64,000 nt of DNA from CBDDFV01 sp965227335. GTDB lineage: Bacteria > Planctomycetota > Phycisphaerae > Phycisphaerales > SM1A02. The notes under the pieces were generated by a model, which worked only from the letters and a program-made list of their open reading frames with translations, did no database searches and had not been told where the DNA came from. The stretch spans positions 558,001-622,000 of the forward strand of contig CBDDFV010000001.1 in assembly GCA_965227335.1 (NCBI GenBank), given 5' to 3'. Shown here piece after piece: positions 39,805 through 46,969 of this stretch (the first letter of the stretch is position 1; each line of letters starts with the position of its first letter). A program made the position numbers and the translations under genes.

Positions 39805-40965
39805 GTGCCGCTGATCTCGTACATCATTCCGACGCATCGACGTCCGGAAGAGCTCCAGCTCACCCTCGACGCCCTCGCACTGCTCCCCGGCGCCTCACGC
39901 GAACGCGATGAGATCATCGTCGTCGAAAACGAGGCGGCCGACGACGCCGCCGACCACGCCGGCAAACCGCCGACCCGCGCGGGCGACATCCCCGTCCGCT
40001 GGATCCGCAACCGAAAGAACGACGGCGCCGCCGCCCGCAATCTCGCGGCGAAGAAGGCTCGCGGCGACTGGCTCTTCATGCTCGACGACGACGCCGCCCC
40101 GCTCCAGGTCGACGCCTCGGTGCTCGAAGGCGCGTCCGACGATGTCGGCGCGATCGGGGCCGAAATCTTCCTCGATCCCGACGCCGACCCGCCGCGCCGG
40201 GAAGCAGGGGGGCTGCCCGAAGTCTTCGTCGGCTGCGGCGCCGCGATCCGACGCGACGTCTTCCTCGAACTCGGCGGCTACGACGCCTCGTTCGTGTACT
40301 ACGTCGAGGAGTACGACTTCTGCGCCAAACTGATCGCGTCCGGGCGGCGTGTGACGTGGTCGAACGGATTCCGCGTCCATCACCGCCGCGCATCCCGCGG
40401 ACGCGACCTGAACGTCATCCTTCGCCGGCTGATCGTCAACAACGCGACGCTCCTGCACCGCTACGCCCCGCCCGCCGAAGCGCCCGCGTTGTGGGGCCGA
40501 CTCGGCGCACGGTTCGAACGCATCGCCGCACGCGAGAACGCCCACGACGGATTCGAGCGCGGCATGCGCGAGGCCATGAACCTCCCGTGGTCGACGCCGA
40601 GGTCGTCGCCCGCACCGACCGGGCGCAAGCTCACCGACACTGAATGGTCCCGCTTCACCGGACGCGCCGCCTGCCGCGCCGCCGTCGCCGCCGCTCACCT
40701 GAACTCGAGCGACCGCGTCGCCCTCGTCGCCCCGCCCAATCTCGAAGCAAAGTACGCCTGGCTGATCGCCGACATCGTGCGCGAATCCGGCGCGCGGATC
40801 GTCCGCGACGAACGCGAGGCGGACGTCCTCATGGTCGGCACCATGAGCCCCGGCCCGATGCTCGAGACCGCGGATCGTCTCGACGCCTCCGGCGCCGGCG
40901 GCCGACGCATCGTCCTGCCCTGGCGCCCGTTCGAAGCGCCCGAAACAGTGCGCATCGCGGGCTGA
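39805..40965 (+). CDS. Family 2 glycosyltransferase
   Basis: 386 aa from a GTG at 39805 preceded by AGGGGA; the long upstream frame overlaps the HldE-like gene and was rejected. GT-A fold motifs: PLISYIIPTHRRPEELQLTL, DEIIVVENEA, a DxD-like LFMLDDDAAP near residue 92, and YVEEYDFCAKL near 170. The C-terminal 120 residues (from about SDRVALVAPPNLEAKYAWLI) form a second Rossmann-like part, perhaps donor- or acceptor-binding. It follows the ADP-sugar enzyme and probably transfers its product to a surface glycan. The sugar donor is inferred from position only. Confidence 0.85.
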   Translation: MPLISYIIPTHRRPEELQLTLDALALLPGASRERDEIIVVENEAADDAADHAGKPPTRAGDIPVRWIRNRKNDGAAARNLAAKKARGDWLFMLDDDAAPLQVDASVLEGASDDVGAIGAEIFLDPDADPPRREAGGLPEVFVGCGAAIRRDVFLELGGYDASFVYYVEEYDFCAKLIASGRRVTWSNGFRVHHRRASRGRDLNVILRRLIVNNATLLHRYAPPAEAPALWGRLGARFERIAARENAHDGFERGMREAMNLPWSTPRSSPAPTGRKLTDTEWSRFTGRAACRAAVAAAHLNSSDRVALVAPPNLEAKYAWLIADIVRESGARIVRDEREADVLMVGTMSPGPMLETADRLDASGAGGRRIVLPWRPFEAPETVRIAG

Positions 40966-41007
40966 CATCGCCGCGATCCTCAACCATCAATCTGCACAGA
41001 ACGATGC

Positions 41008-41035
41008 ATTGATAATCTTCGATACTTATATCAAT
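41008..41035. promoter_or_regulatory. AT-rich inverted repeat upstream of small secreted gene
   Basis: ATTGATA and TATCAAT form a perfect 7-bp inverted repeat with a 14-base spacer inside a 70-base AT-rich patch, unusual in this GC-rich DNA. It lies about 150 bases before the gene at 41184 and is a candidate regulator site or promoter region. No clear -35/-10 pair was assigned. Confidence 0.4.
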
Positions 41036-41183
41036 CAATCTGTTCTTTCTTGTCCGTTTGCGGCGGCCTGACGTGGTCATCGCCGATCAGCATGGTATTG
41101 TTCTTCTTTCCGGCGACCCGACAGGGGAAGGTCGTCGACGGGGTCTCGGCGACGGCGTCGAGTGAGGTGAGGGCCTGACAAAC

Positions 41184-41528
41184 ATGATGAAGAGTGATGT
41201 GAGGCTGCAGCCGTCATCGCGTGCACGGACGCGAAACGTCTTTCGCTCGCGCTATGCGGCGGCGGCGGGAATCGGCCTGATGGTCGGCGTCGCGGGCGCC
41301 CTGGCGGACGCCGGTCCGGGGCATCAGTTCCCGGCCTGCGACGACTGCCCCACGGTTCCCGAATACACGACCTACGACTGTCTGAACTGCTGCGATCAAA
41401 GCTGCACGCTGAGCGACAAGGGCGGGTGCGACGACGCGTGCGAATCCGTTGATACCGGGAGCGGGGGCGACAAGTCCGGAACGCCGGCGCACGCTGCTCT
41501 TCACGCGGCACGGGGAGCTGACTCATGA
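41184..41528 (+). CDS. Small secreted cysteine-rich protein, unknown
   Basis: 114 aa with a signal-like stretch (SRYAAAAGIGLMVGVAGALA) near residues 22-42. The mature part holds eight cysteines in ACDDC, DCLNCC, QSC, GC and AC groupings, then a short Gly/Ala tail. The spacing suggests disulfides or a metal cluster. No family is recognised. Its stop overlaps the next start (ATGA), and the three genes 41184-42874 look like one unit before the phage-like block. It could be a small effector, an inhibitor or a phage accessory protein; nothing in the sequence decides. Confidence 0.6.
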   Translation: MMKSDVRLQPSSRARTRNVFRSRYAAAAGIGLMVGVAGALADAGPGHQFPACDDCPTVPEYTTYDCLNCCDQSCTLSDKGGCDDACESVDTGSGGDKSGTPAHAALHAARGADS

Positions 41529-42046
41529 AACGCTTCGAGCCGGTCCGTGAAGTGATGATCGTGGGGCTCTGCATCGTCTTCTGCGTCACCGCCGCGGTCG
41601 GATACACGGTCGCCGTTCAATGGCGCGATCAGATTCCGCCTCGGTACCCCGAACCACGCAGCGCCGCGTACGACGAGGCCATTCAACGCGACGCCGCGAT
41701 CGTCCAGCAATGGGTCGAAACCATGCGGCGCGGCGAAACCGACGATGGCGATCACATCACGATCACCCGGGTCCACACGACCGTCCTGGTCAACTGGATT
41801 CGGGAACGCGAACTCCCCCATCCGGTCCGCCGGTGGGCGATCACGGGAGGCGCGGCGATCATCATCCAGAATCCGGAACTCGCGCCCGAGTATCGCGAAG
41901 AGATCGTCGACGCGCTCCTGAGTGTCTGTGCACAGGAACGCGACGACGAAGCCGTCTTCCGATCCGTCCGAGCCGCGCTCCGGGATCTCGGCATGCTCGA
42001 CCTCTGTCCCGCCGACAGCGACGTCACACCCGGTCTTCCGGGCTGA
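41525..42046 (+). CDS. Single-span membrane protein, unknown
   Basis: 173 aa with an N-terminal membrane helix (MIVGLCIVFCVTAAVGYTV, residues about 11-29) and a soluble helical C-terminal part with charged segments (AIQRDAAIVQQWVETMRRGE; LAPEYREEIVDALLSVCAQE). No domain is recognised. Translationally coupled to the small cysteine-rich gene (ATGA overlap) and followed 66 bases later by another membrane-protein gene. A periplasmic or extracytoplasmic helical domain is likely. Confidence 0.65.
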   Translation: MKRFEPVREVMIVGLCIVFCVTAAVGYTVAVQWRDQIPPRYPEPRSAAYDEAIQRDAAIVQQWVETMRRGETDDGDHITITRVHTTVLVNWIRERELPHPVRRWAITGGAAIIIQNPELAPEYREEIVDALLSVCAQERDDEAVFRSVRAALRDLGMLDLCPADSDVTPGLPG

Positions 42047-42112
42047 AGTCCCGGCGGCTCACCGTCGACCGCGCTGGCTCCTTCCCCCAAGATCGATCAT
42101 CGGGTGGTCGCC

Positions 42113-42874
42113 ATGTCCTCATCCGTGTTTCTGAGCCGTGTGTTCCTGTTCATTGCGCTCGCGATGACCCTGCTTGTCCTCGTGGAGCTGCGCCCGTTCG
42201 TCGACCGGAGTCACCTGCTGGAGCTGGTCGCCATCCGCATGCCGACCAGCCCCGACTCGTTCACCGGCGGGGTCTCGATCAAGGCGACGTCCGCCGTCAA
42301 CGCCGAAGTCAGCGCCAACGGTCAGTCGATCGTCGCCCGACTCGATCCCGTCGCCGCCCCCGCCTACTTCCTCGCGCTGGCGATCATCTACGCCGCCGCC
42401 ATCGCTCTCTGGCCCCGCCGCGAACGCGCCGAGGCGTCAAGCGAACAGCACGCGAGGCACATCAAACGGCTGGCCGACGCCTGCTTTCTCGCTGCCTGCA
42501 CCACCGGCGTCATCGCGCTCGCCAGCGTGATGATCTTCGTCTACGCCGTCGTGCCATCGGTGTCGTTCAACGGCGTCGATGACTGGACTGACTTCGTCGG
42601 CGTACTCCTCCGTCCCGTCGGCATGGCGAGCCTCATCGGTCTGTTCGTCTCGGCCAGCCTGCTCCTGTTCCGGCAGACCGCGGCGTACGTGGATCGCAAA
42701 CGCCAGATCCTCGCCGATGCGCCGCCCCCCACCCCGGACGCCGTCCCCGAGGCGACGCCCGCCGAACCGGAGGAACCCGCCGCGCCGGAGATCACGGTCA
42801 CCGATAAGGCCGAGGATGTGCTGAGTTTCGTCGAACGCTTCGTGAACATGATCCGGCCCGGCGGGGACAAATAG
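42113..42874 (+). CDS. Multi-span membrane protein, unknown
   Basis: 253 aa from the ATG at 42113 (a GTG at 42104 is also possible). Four hydrophobic segments are visible: VFLFIALAMTLLVLVEL, YFLALAIIYAAAIAL, CFLAACTTGVIALASVMIFV and MASLIGLFVSASLLLF. They are followed by a Pro/Glu-rich cytoplasmic stretch and a final helix DVLSFVERFVNMI. No family is recognised. It may form a complex with the two genes before it. A strong stem-loop follows at 42908. Confidence 0.65.
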   Translation: MSSSVFLSRVFLFIALAMTLLVLVELRPFVDRSHLLELVAIRMPTSPDSFTGGVSIKATSAVNAEVSANGQSIVARLDPVAAPAYFLALAIIYAAAIALWPRRERAEASSEQHARHIKRLADACFLAACTTGVIALASVMIFVYAVVPSVSFNGVDDWTDFVGVLLRPVGMASLIGLFVSASLLLFRQTAAYVDRKRQILADAPPPTPDAVPEATPAEPEEPAAPEITVTDKAEDVLSFVERFVNMIRPGGDK

Positions 42875-42907
42875 CCGTCGGTCGGCATCAGCGCGGTTCG
42901 ACCCCAG

Positions 42908-42926
42908 CCGGCGGCTCCGCCGCCGG
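42908..42926. repeat. Perfect stem-loop with GGCTCCGCC core
   Basis: CCGGCGGC-TCC-GCCGCCGG forms an 8-bp perfect stem with a 3-base loop, 34 bases after the membrane-protein stop. It shares its GGCTCCGCC core with the hairpins at 43115 and in the 45-bp array near 50 kb. Without a T-run it is more REP-like than a classic terminator. Confidence 0.6.
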
Positions 42927-42965
42927 ACCCGACCATCCCCGGACCCGACGTATCTCTGCTTCGGT

Positions 42966-43085
42966 TCAAGCCGCCGCCACGCCCTTGCAGGTCGGCGTGG
43001 GCGGCGCGACCGAGATGTTCTGTTGCGACGGCTCGTCGCTCGCTCGCACCTGATCGATCAGCTTTGCCAGCCCCGCATCTCCCAT
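42966..43085 (-). CDS. Short ORF, 39 aa, candidate small protein downstream of repressor
   Basis: The minus strand has an ATG at 43085 with AGAGGA six bases upstream and a 39-codon frame ending in TGA at 42966: starts MGDAGLAKLIDQVRASDEPS, ends CKGVAAA. Third positions are mostly G or C, as expected for coding sequence here. The N-terminal half could be a short amphipathic helix. It lies 54 bases after the S24 repressor stop, same strand, with a hairpin between. No known family; could be a small phage regulator. Confidence 0.5.
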   Translation of the reverse strand: MGDAGLAKLIDQVRASDEPSQQNISVAPPTPTCKGVAAA

Positions 43086-43114
43086 GGCGATCCTCTCGTC
43101 TCGTTGCGCTGCGT

Positions 43115-43133
43115 CCGCGGGCGGAGCCCGCGG
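43115..43133 (-). terminator. GC-rich hairpin after repressor gene
   Basis: CCGCGGGC-GGA-GCCCGCGG is a perfect 8-bp stem starting 6 bases beyond the repressor stop. No T-run follows on the minus strand, so it may be a weak terminator, a transcript-stabilising hairpin or a REP-like element. Confidence 0.5.
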
Positions 43134-43139
43134 CGTGGG

Positions 43140-43961
43140 TCAACCCACCGCCCGCATCACATACACCGCCCGATACATCCCGCCAACCTCCACCCGCTTC
43201 ACCGTGCGAGGCGGATACGCACTGTTCAACGGCTGCAATCGCACCGTCGCCTCGTCATCAAAGAACACCCGCTTGAACGTGCTCTCCCCGCGATCCTCGA
43301 AACGAACGAAACAGTCGCAGCCCGAATCGACCGCCGCGCTCGGACTGAACACCACGATCTCACCCTCCCGGTACGCCGGCGCCATCGAGTCGCCCACCAC
43401 CCGCGCGGCGAACGCATCGGCATCCGTCACGTCCGGGCACGCCACGTACGCATCCGCCACCCGCGCCGGGTAATCCAGATCGGTGAACTCCGCCGGATAC
43501 CCCGCCGACACCTTGTTGATCACCGGAATCCGCGCCGCCAGCATCCGAGGCGACTCGATGTTCCCCGACGCCGACTCCACCAGACGACCCAACTCCCCCC
43601 GCGCGAGAAGATCGTCCAGGCTCACCCCCCGACGCGCGGCGTCGCGCAGTCGGTCCGCCAGATCCGCCGACGCCGCGACCTGCGCACGCACCGACGCCGG
43701 CGTCTCCGCCCAGCGCACCGCCTCCACGATCGAACCGTCATCCACGCCCAGCGCCGCTTCGATCGCCGCCGCCCACTCGTCGCTCAGCGATCGCTTGCCG
43801 GACTCCCACAACGACACCTGCGACTTGCTGACGCCGAGACGTTCCGCGAGGTCCGCCAGGGTCATCCCGGCCGCCTGCCTCGCCCGACGCACCCGCTCCC
43901 CCGGGCGACCGTCATCATCTTCGACCCGCCCGCCATCGACCTGCGTTGACATGTCCGTCAC
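43140..43961 (-). CDS. Phage-type XRE/S24 repressor (CI/LexA-like autoprotease)
   Basis: 273 aa. An XRE helix-turn-helix lies at about 23-75 (RRARQAAGMTLADLAERLGV, SKSQVSLWESG). The C-terminal S24 domain has an Ala-Gly cleavage site in KVSAGYP, the nucleophile in VVGDSMAPAYREGE, and a catalytic Lys in ESTFKRVFF. This is the standard layout of repressors that cleave themselves on RecA activation. It is divergent from the phage-like gene at 44232 with a palindromic operator between them, so it is likely the lysogeny switch of the phage-like block. The next in-frame ATG, three codons in, is an alternative start. Confidence 0.92.
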   Translation of the reverse strand: MTDMSTQVDGGRVEDDDGRPGERVRRARQAAGMTLADLAERLGVSKSQVSLWESGKRSLSDEWAAAIEAALGVDDGSIVEAVRWAETPASVRAQVAASADLADRLRDAARRGVSLDDLLARGELGRLVESASGNIESPRMLAARIPVINKVSAGYPAEFTDLDYPARVADAYVACPDVTDADAFAARVVGDSMAPAYREGEIVVFSPSAAVDSGCDCFVRFEDRGESTFKRVFFDDEATVRLQPLNSAYPPRTVKRVEVGGMYRAVYVMRAVG

Positions 43962-44000
43962 CCCACCTGATCCACGTTCATGACGCCGAAAACACGGTTA

Positions 44001-44014
44001 TTGAGCCCGATCAA
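44001..44014. promoter_or_regulatory. FNR/CRP-like box between repressor and operator
   Basis: TTGAGCCCGATCAA differs from the perfect FNR box at 29022 by one base (G for T) and shares its CCCG spacer. It lies 40 bases upstream of the repressor start. The two boxes suggest a common regulator, but the match could be chance. Confidence 0.35.
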
Positions 44015-44040
44015 TACCAAACAAAGACCAATCAAAGAAC

Positions 44041-44068
44041 TTGACTTCCGCCGCTCACGTGGTACATT
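44041..44068 (+). promoter_or_regulatory. Sigma70-like promoter toward the phage-like genes
   Basis: TTGACT, a 16-base spacer and TACATT fit a vegetative promoter reading rightward. The palindromic operator at 44077 begins just after the -10 element, where bound repressor would block initiation. Confidence 0.5.
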
Positions 44069-44076
44069 GTGGGTCG

Positions 44077-44094
44077 GTTGACAGAAATGTCAAC
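44077..44094. promoter_or_regulatory. Palindromic operator overlapping -35 hexamers on both strands
   Basis: GTTGACAGAAATGTCAAC is a perfect 7-bp inverted repeat with a 4-base centre. Each arm contains the consensus -35 TTGACA, one per strand; the minus-strand copy is followed after 16 bases by CACAAT. This is a compact switch: repressor bound here could control both its own promoter and the rightward one. Confidence 0.6.
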
Positions 44095-44231
44095 TCGGGA
44101 TTGTGTTTTCTTTCGTGAGCGCGGCGTCGGAGCGTCGCGGCCTCTTCTGATTCGTGGTGGACGGGGTTCGGTCGATCGCCCGTGGAGCGATCGCATGGTC
44201 GGGCCTCGCTGATTCTGGAGATCCCCCAAGC

Positions 44232-46139
44232 ATGATCATGTTGAACCCCCATGCCGCGCACGCGGCGGGGCGGGACGGCGATCCCGCGCCCAACCGGCCT
44301 TCCCACGCTGACGACGTCTCGACTTCTTCTGATTCATCCTCATCACCCGGACGCCATGACCGCGTCCTCGACAATTCAACCGCCGAACAGGCCGAACAGG
44401 CCGAACAGGCCGAACACGCCGACGCGGCCCGACGCGGCGATCGTGGCGCGAGCGTCGGAGGCGTTGGACGCGCTGACCCGGACGCCGGAGCGGTCCGCCG
44501 CGCCGATCGTGGCGCGAATGCCGGAGGCGGCGAAGCGGTCCCTGGCGCTGATCGTGGTGCGCATGGCGGAAGCGCCGGAGCGGTCCGACGCGCTGATCGT
44601 GGTGCGAGCGATCAGGGTGTTGGCCGCGCTGACGCTGTCCGACGCGCCGATCGTGTCGCGAATGGCGGAGACGCCGCAGCGGCCCGCCGCGCGGATCGTG
44701 GGGCGAGCGATCACGGCGTTGGCCACGCTGACGTGGTCCGCCGGGATCCCGGTGGCGAGCGAGGCAGACGCGCGGATCGTGGCGCGAATGCCGGATGCGG
44801 CGAAGCGGTCCGTGGCGCGGATCGTGGCGCGAATGCCGGATGCGGCGAAGCGGTCCGCCGCGCCGATCGTGGCGCGAATGACGGAGACGCCGAAGCGGTT
44901 CGACGCGCGGATCATGGTGCGAATGCCGGAGGCGGGGAAGTTGTCCGCCGCGCCGATCGTGGCGCGAATGGCGGAGGTGGCGGAGCGGTCCGCCGCGCGG
45001 ATCGTGGTTCGAATGGCGGAGACGGCGCTGCGGTCCGACGCGTCGATCGCGGCGGGAATGGCGAAGACGCCGAAGTGGTTCGACGCGCGGGCCGTGGTGC
45101 GACTGCCGGAGGGGCCGAAGCGATCCGACGCGTCGATCGCGGCGGGAATGGCGAAGACGCCGCAGCGGCCCGCCGCGCGGATCGTGGTGCGAGCGATCAG
45201 GGTGTTGGGCGCGCTGCCGAAGGCGCCGGAGCGGTCCGCCGCGCCGATCGTGACGCGAATGGCCGACGCGGCGAAGCGGTCCGGCGCGCCGATCATGGCG
45301 CGACCGATCAAGGTGTTGACCACGCCGATGTGGTCCGCCGGGACGATCGTCGCGAGCGCGGCAGACACGCCGACGGCGCCAGAGACGCCGATATCGGTGA
45401 GCGCAGCGGACGCGCCGATCGTCGCGAGCGCGCCGACGACGCCGGTCGTGGCGAGCGCGCTGAAGACGACGAAGCGGTCCGACACGCAGATCGCCGCGAG
45501 CCCGACAAGGCAGGTCGGGCCGTCGAACCCGCCGCACGCATCCGACACGCCGAACACGCGTCAGACGCGATCGGCGCGGCAGGTGCAGGGGCCGCGGGAC
45601 CTGGCCCGTCGATCGGCGGGACCACCGACGCTCACACGACCGAATCGACGAGATGCGATCCGGCCGCGGAACGCGTCGCCGCCCACCGGTGGGCGGTCGA
45701 ACGAATCCTCGCCCGCGCCGCCGAACTCGACCCCGTCGGACGCGATCTCGTGACGGCAATCTACGAGCGAGGCGAAACCATCGCGTCCGTCGCCCGGGCC
45801 CAACAACGACATCGCGCCGTGATCGCCAACCGACTCCGACGCGCACTCGACCGAATCCACGCCCCGGAGACCGACCTCATCCTCGCCCATCGCCACCGGT
45901 GGGACCCCCGCCGACGCGCCATCGCCGAAGCGTGCTTCCTGCGTGGCGAATCCATGAAGGCCGTCTCCGAAACCCACGGCATCTCCGTCCATCGCGTCCG
46001 CGTCGAAGTCCTTGCGCTCCGCGCCGCCGCCCGAACCGTCCGCGAAATGCACGATCACGCCCGCGAACTCAAACCACGCTCCGGCGAGGCGGCGCATCCC
46101 GCCCGCCCGGCCCGCTCCCGAAGGGATGGTGACGCATGA
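44232..46139 (+). CDS. Repeat-rich HTH protein (phage-like regulator or small-terminase-like)
   Basis: 635 aa from the ATG at 44232 (GGAG 11 bases upstream); a GTG at 44154 is also in frame. The first 470 residues are low-complexity, dominated by RRADRGAN-type 15-residue repeats rich in Arg, Asp, Gly and Ala, surely disordered. The last 150 residues are folded: two HTH-like units (LDPVGRDLVTAIYERGETIA, SVARAQQRHRAVIANRLRRA, and FLRGESMKAVSETHGISVHR), as in sigma-region-4-like phage regulators. Its stop overlaps the ABC ATPase start (ATGA). The repeat stretch is open in several frames, so the frame before residue 470 is uncertain, while the HTH end is secure. Confidence 0.5.
   Translation: MIMLNPHAAHAAGRDGDPAPNRPSHADDVSTSSDSSSSPGRHDRVLDNSTAEQAEQAEQAEHADAARRGDRGASVGGVGRADPDAGAVRRADRGANAGGGEAVPGADRGAHGGSAGAVRRADRGASDQGVGRADAVRRADRVANGGDAAAARRADRGASDHGVGHADVVRRDPGGERGRRADRGANAGCGEAVRGADRGANAGCGEAVRRADRGANDGDAEAVRRADHGANAGGGEVVRRADRGANGGGGGAVRRADRGSNGGDGAAVRRVDRGGNGEDAEVVRRAGRGATAGGAEAIRRVDRGGNGEDAAAARRADRGASDQGVGRAAEGAGAVRRADRDANGRRGEAVRRADHGATDQGVDHADVVRRDDRRERGRHADGARDADIGERSGRADRRERADDAGRGERAEDDEAVRHADRREPDKAGRAVEPAARIRHAEHASDAIGAAGAGAAGPGPSIGGTTDAHTTESTRCDPAAERVAAHRWAVERILARAAELDPVGRDLVTAIYERGETIASVARAQQRHRAVIANRLRRALDRIHAPETDLILAHRHRWDPRRRAIAEACFLRGESMKAVSETHGISVHRVRVEVLALRAAARTVREMHDHARELKPRSGEAAHPARPARSRRDGDA
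44460..45350. repeat. 45-bp degenerate tandem repeat, about 15-18 units
   Basis: Units starting ATCGTGGCGCGAATG recur at 44506, 44551, 44596, 44695, 44776, 44821, 44866, 44911, 44956, 45001, 45046, 45091, 45136, 45181, 45247 and 45292. Most are 45 bases apart; the exceptions (54, 81, 66) are still multiples of three. Substitutions are mostly at two of the three codon positions, and no stop appears for over 1 kb in at least four of six frames. Confidence 0.85.
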
Positions 46140-46969
46140 CCATCGCCCATGACCTCCGACCCGATCCGACCCCTGATCGCGCCGCTGATCCCGCTCCCGA
46201 CATCTCCGTCCCCGTGACCGCCGCGGCAGCCCCCGACTTCATCGACGTCCCGCTGCCTCGCTTTCCCGGCGCGCCGATCGACGATCCGGGCGATCGACTC
46301 CTCGAACTCGCCATGCTCTTCGGCGTCGACCTCGACGACCTCCAGCACGCGCACGGCCGCACCGACGGCGCCGATCCGCCCGCCCAGGCCCGGCTGCCCC
46401 TCCCCGCCGGCGGCGTCGTCTTCATCACCGGCCCCTCCGGCGGCGGCAAGACCACCTTCCTTCACGCCGCCGAAGCCGCGGCCCGGCGCGCGGGACGCGC
46501 GGTCCTCCATCAGGACGAACTCGACCCGCCCGACGTGCATCGCCCCCTGATCGACGTCTTCCCCGACCTCGACGTCGAAACCGCCGCCCGCCGACTCGCC
46601 CACGCCGGACTCAGCGAAGTCCCGCTCCTCTTCCGACCCGTCGGCGGACTCAGCGACGGTCAGCACGCCCGCATGCGTCTGGCCCAACTCCTCGACGCCG
46701 GCGCCCGACTCGACGATCCCATCCTCTTCGCCGATGAGTTCGGCGCGGCCCTCGATCGCGTCACCGCGGCGTCCCTCGCCAGCACGCTCGCGTCCAATAT
46801 CCGACGCGAACGCCGCGCGACGATCGTCCTCGCCACGGCGCACGACGACCTGCTCCCCGCCCTCGCGCCGGATGTCCTCGTCTACGTCCACGCCGACGGC
46901 GCCCTCGAGATCGCCACGCGCGAAGAAACCGTCGACTCCCTCGAGGCGCCCCGCCGTGCTGCATCTTGA
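46136..46969 (+). CDS. ABC-type ATPase (soluble) paired with Mom-like GNAT
   Basis: 277 aa, with no membrane segments. The nucleotide-binding domain is complete: Walker A GPSGGGKT at 99-106, signature LSDGQ at 172-176, Walker B ILFADE at 196-201, and H236 in ATAHDDL. The first 80 residues are a Pro/Asp-rich lead. There is no transporter partner; it overlaps the GNAT gene by 14 bases and the HTH gene by 4, in a phage packaging block. The ATPase probably drives a DNA-handling or modification step rather than transport, by analogy with ABC-GNAT pairs predicted in phage DNA modification. This role is inference. Confidence 0.85.
   Translation: MTIAHDLRPDPTPDRAADPAPDISVPVTAAAAPDFIDVPLPRFPGAPIDDPGDRLLELAMLFGVDLDDLQHAHGRTDGADPPAQARLPLPAGGVVFITGPSGGGKTTFLHAAEAAARRAGRAVLHQDELDPPDVHRPLIDVFPDLDVETAARRLAHAGLSEVPLLFRPVGGLSDGQHARMRLAQLLDAGARLDDPILFADEFGAALDRVTAASLASTLASNIRRERRATIVLATAHDDLLPALAPDVLVYVHADGALEIATREETVDSLEAPRRAAS

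Noticed and set aside
42890..42930. tRNA-like T-arm (GGTTCGACCCC) near the phage border, as an attachment-site remnant
   Set aside because: The arms do not pair as a T-stem, no acceptor or anticodon part is present, and no direct repeat was seen at the other end.
44236..45846. Minus-strand frames of 536 and 393 aa over the 45-bp coding repeat
   Set aside because: The repeat lacks stops in several frames because of its period and composition. The plus frame joins a folded HTH domain, so it is preferred, although the question is kept open as a finding.
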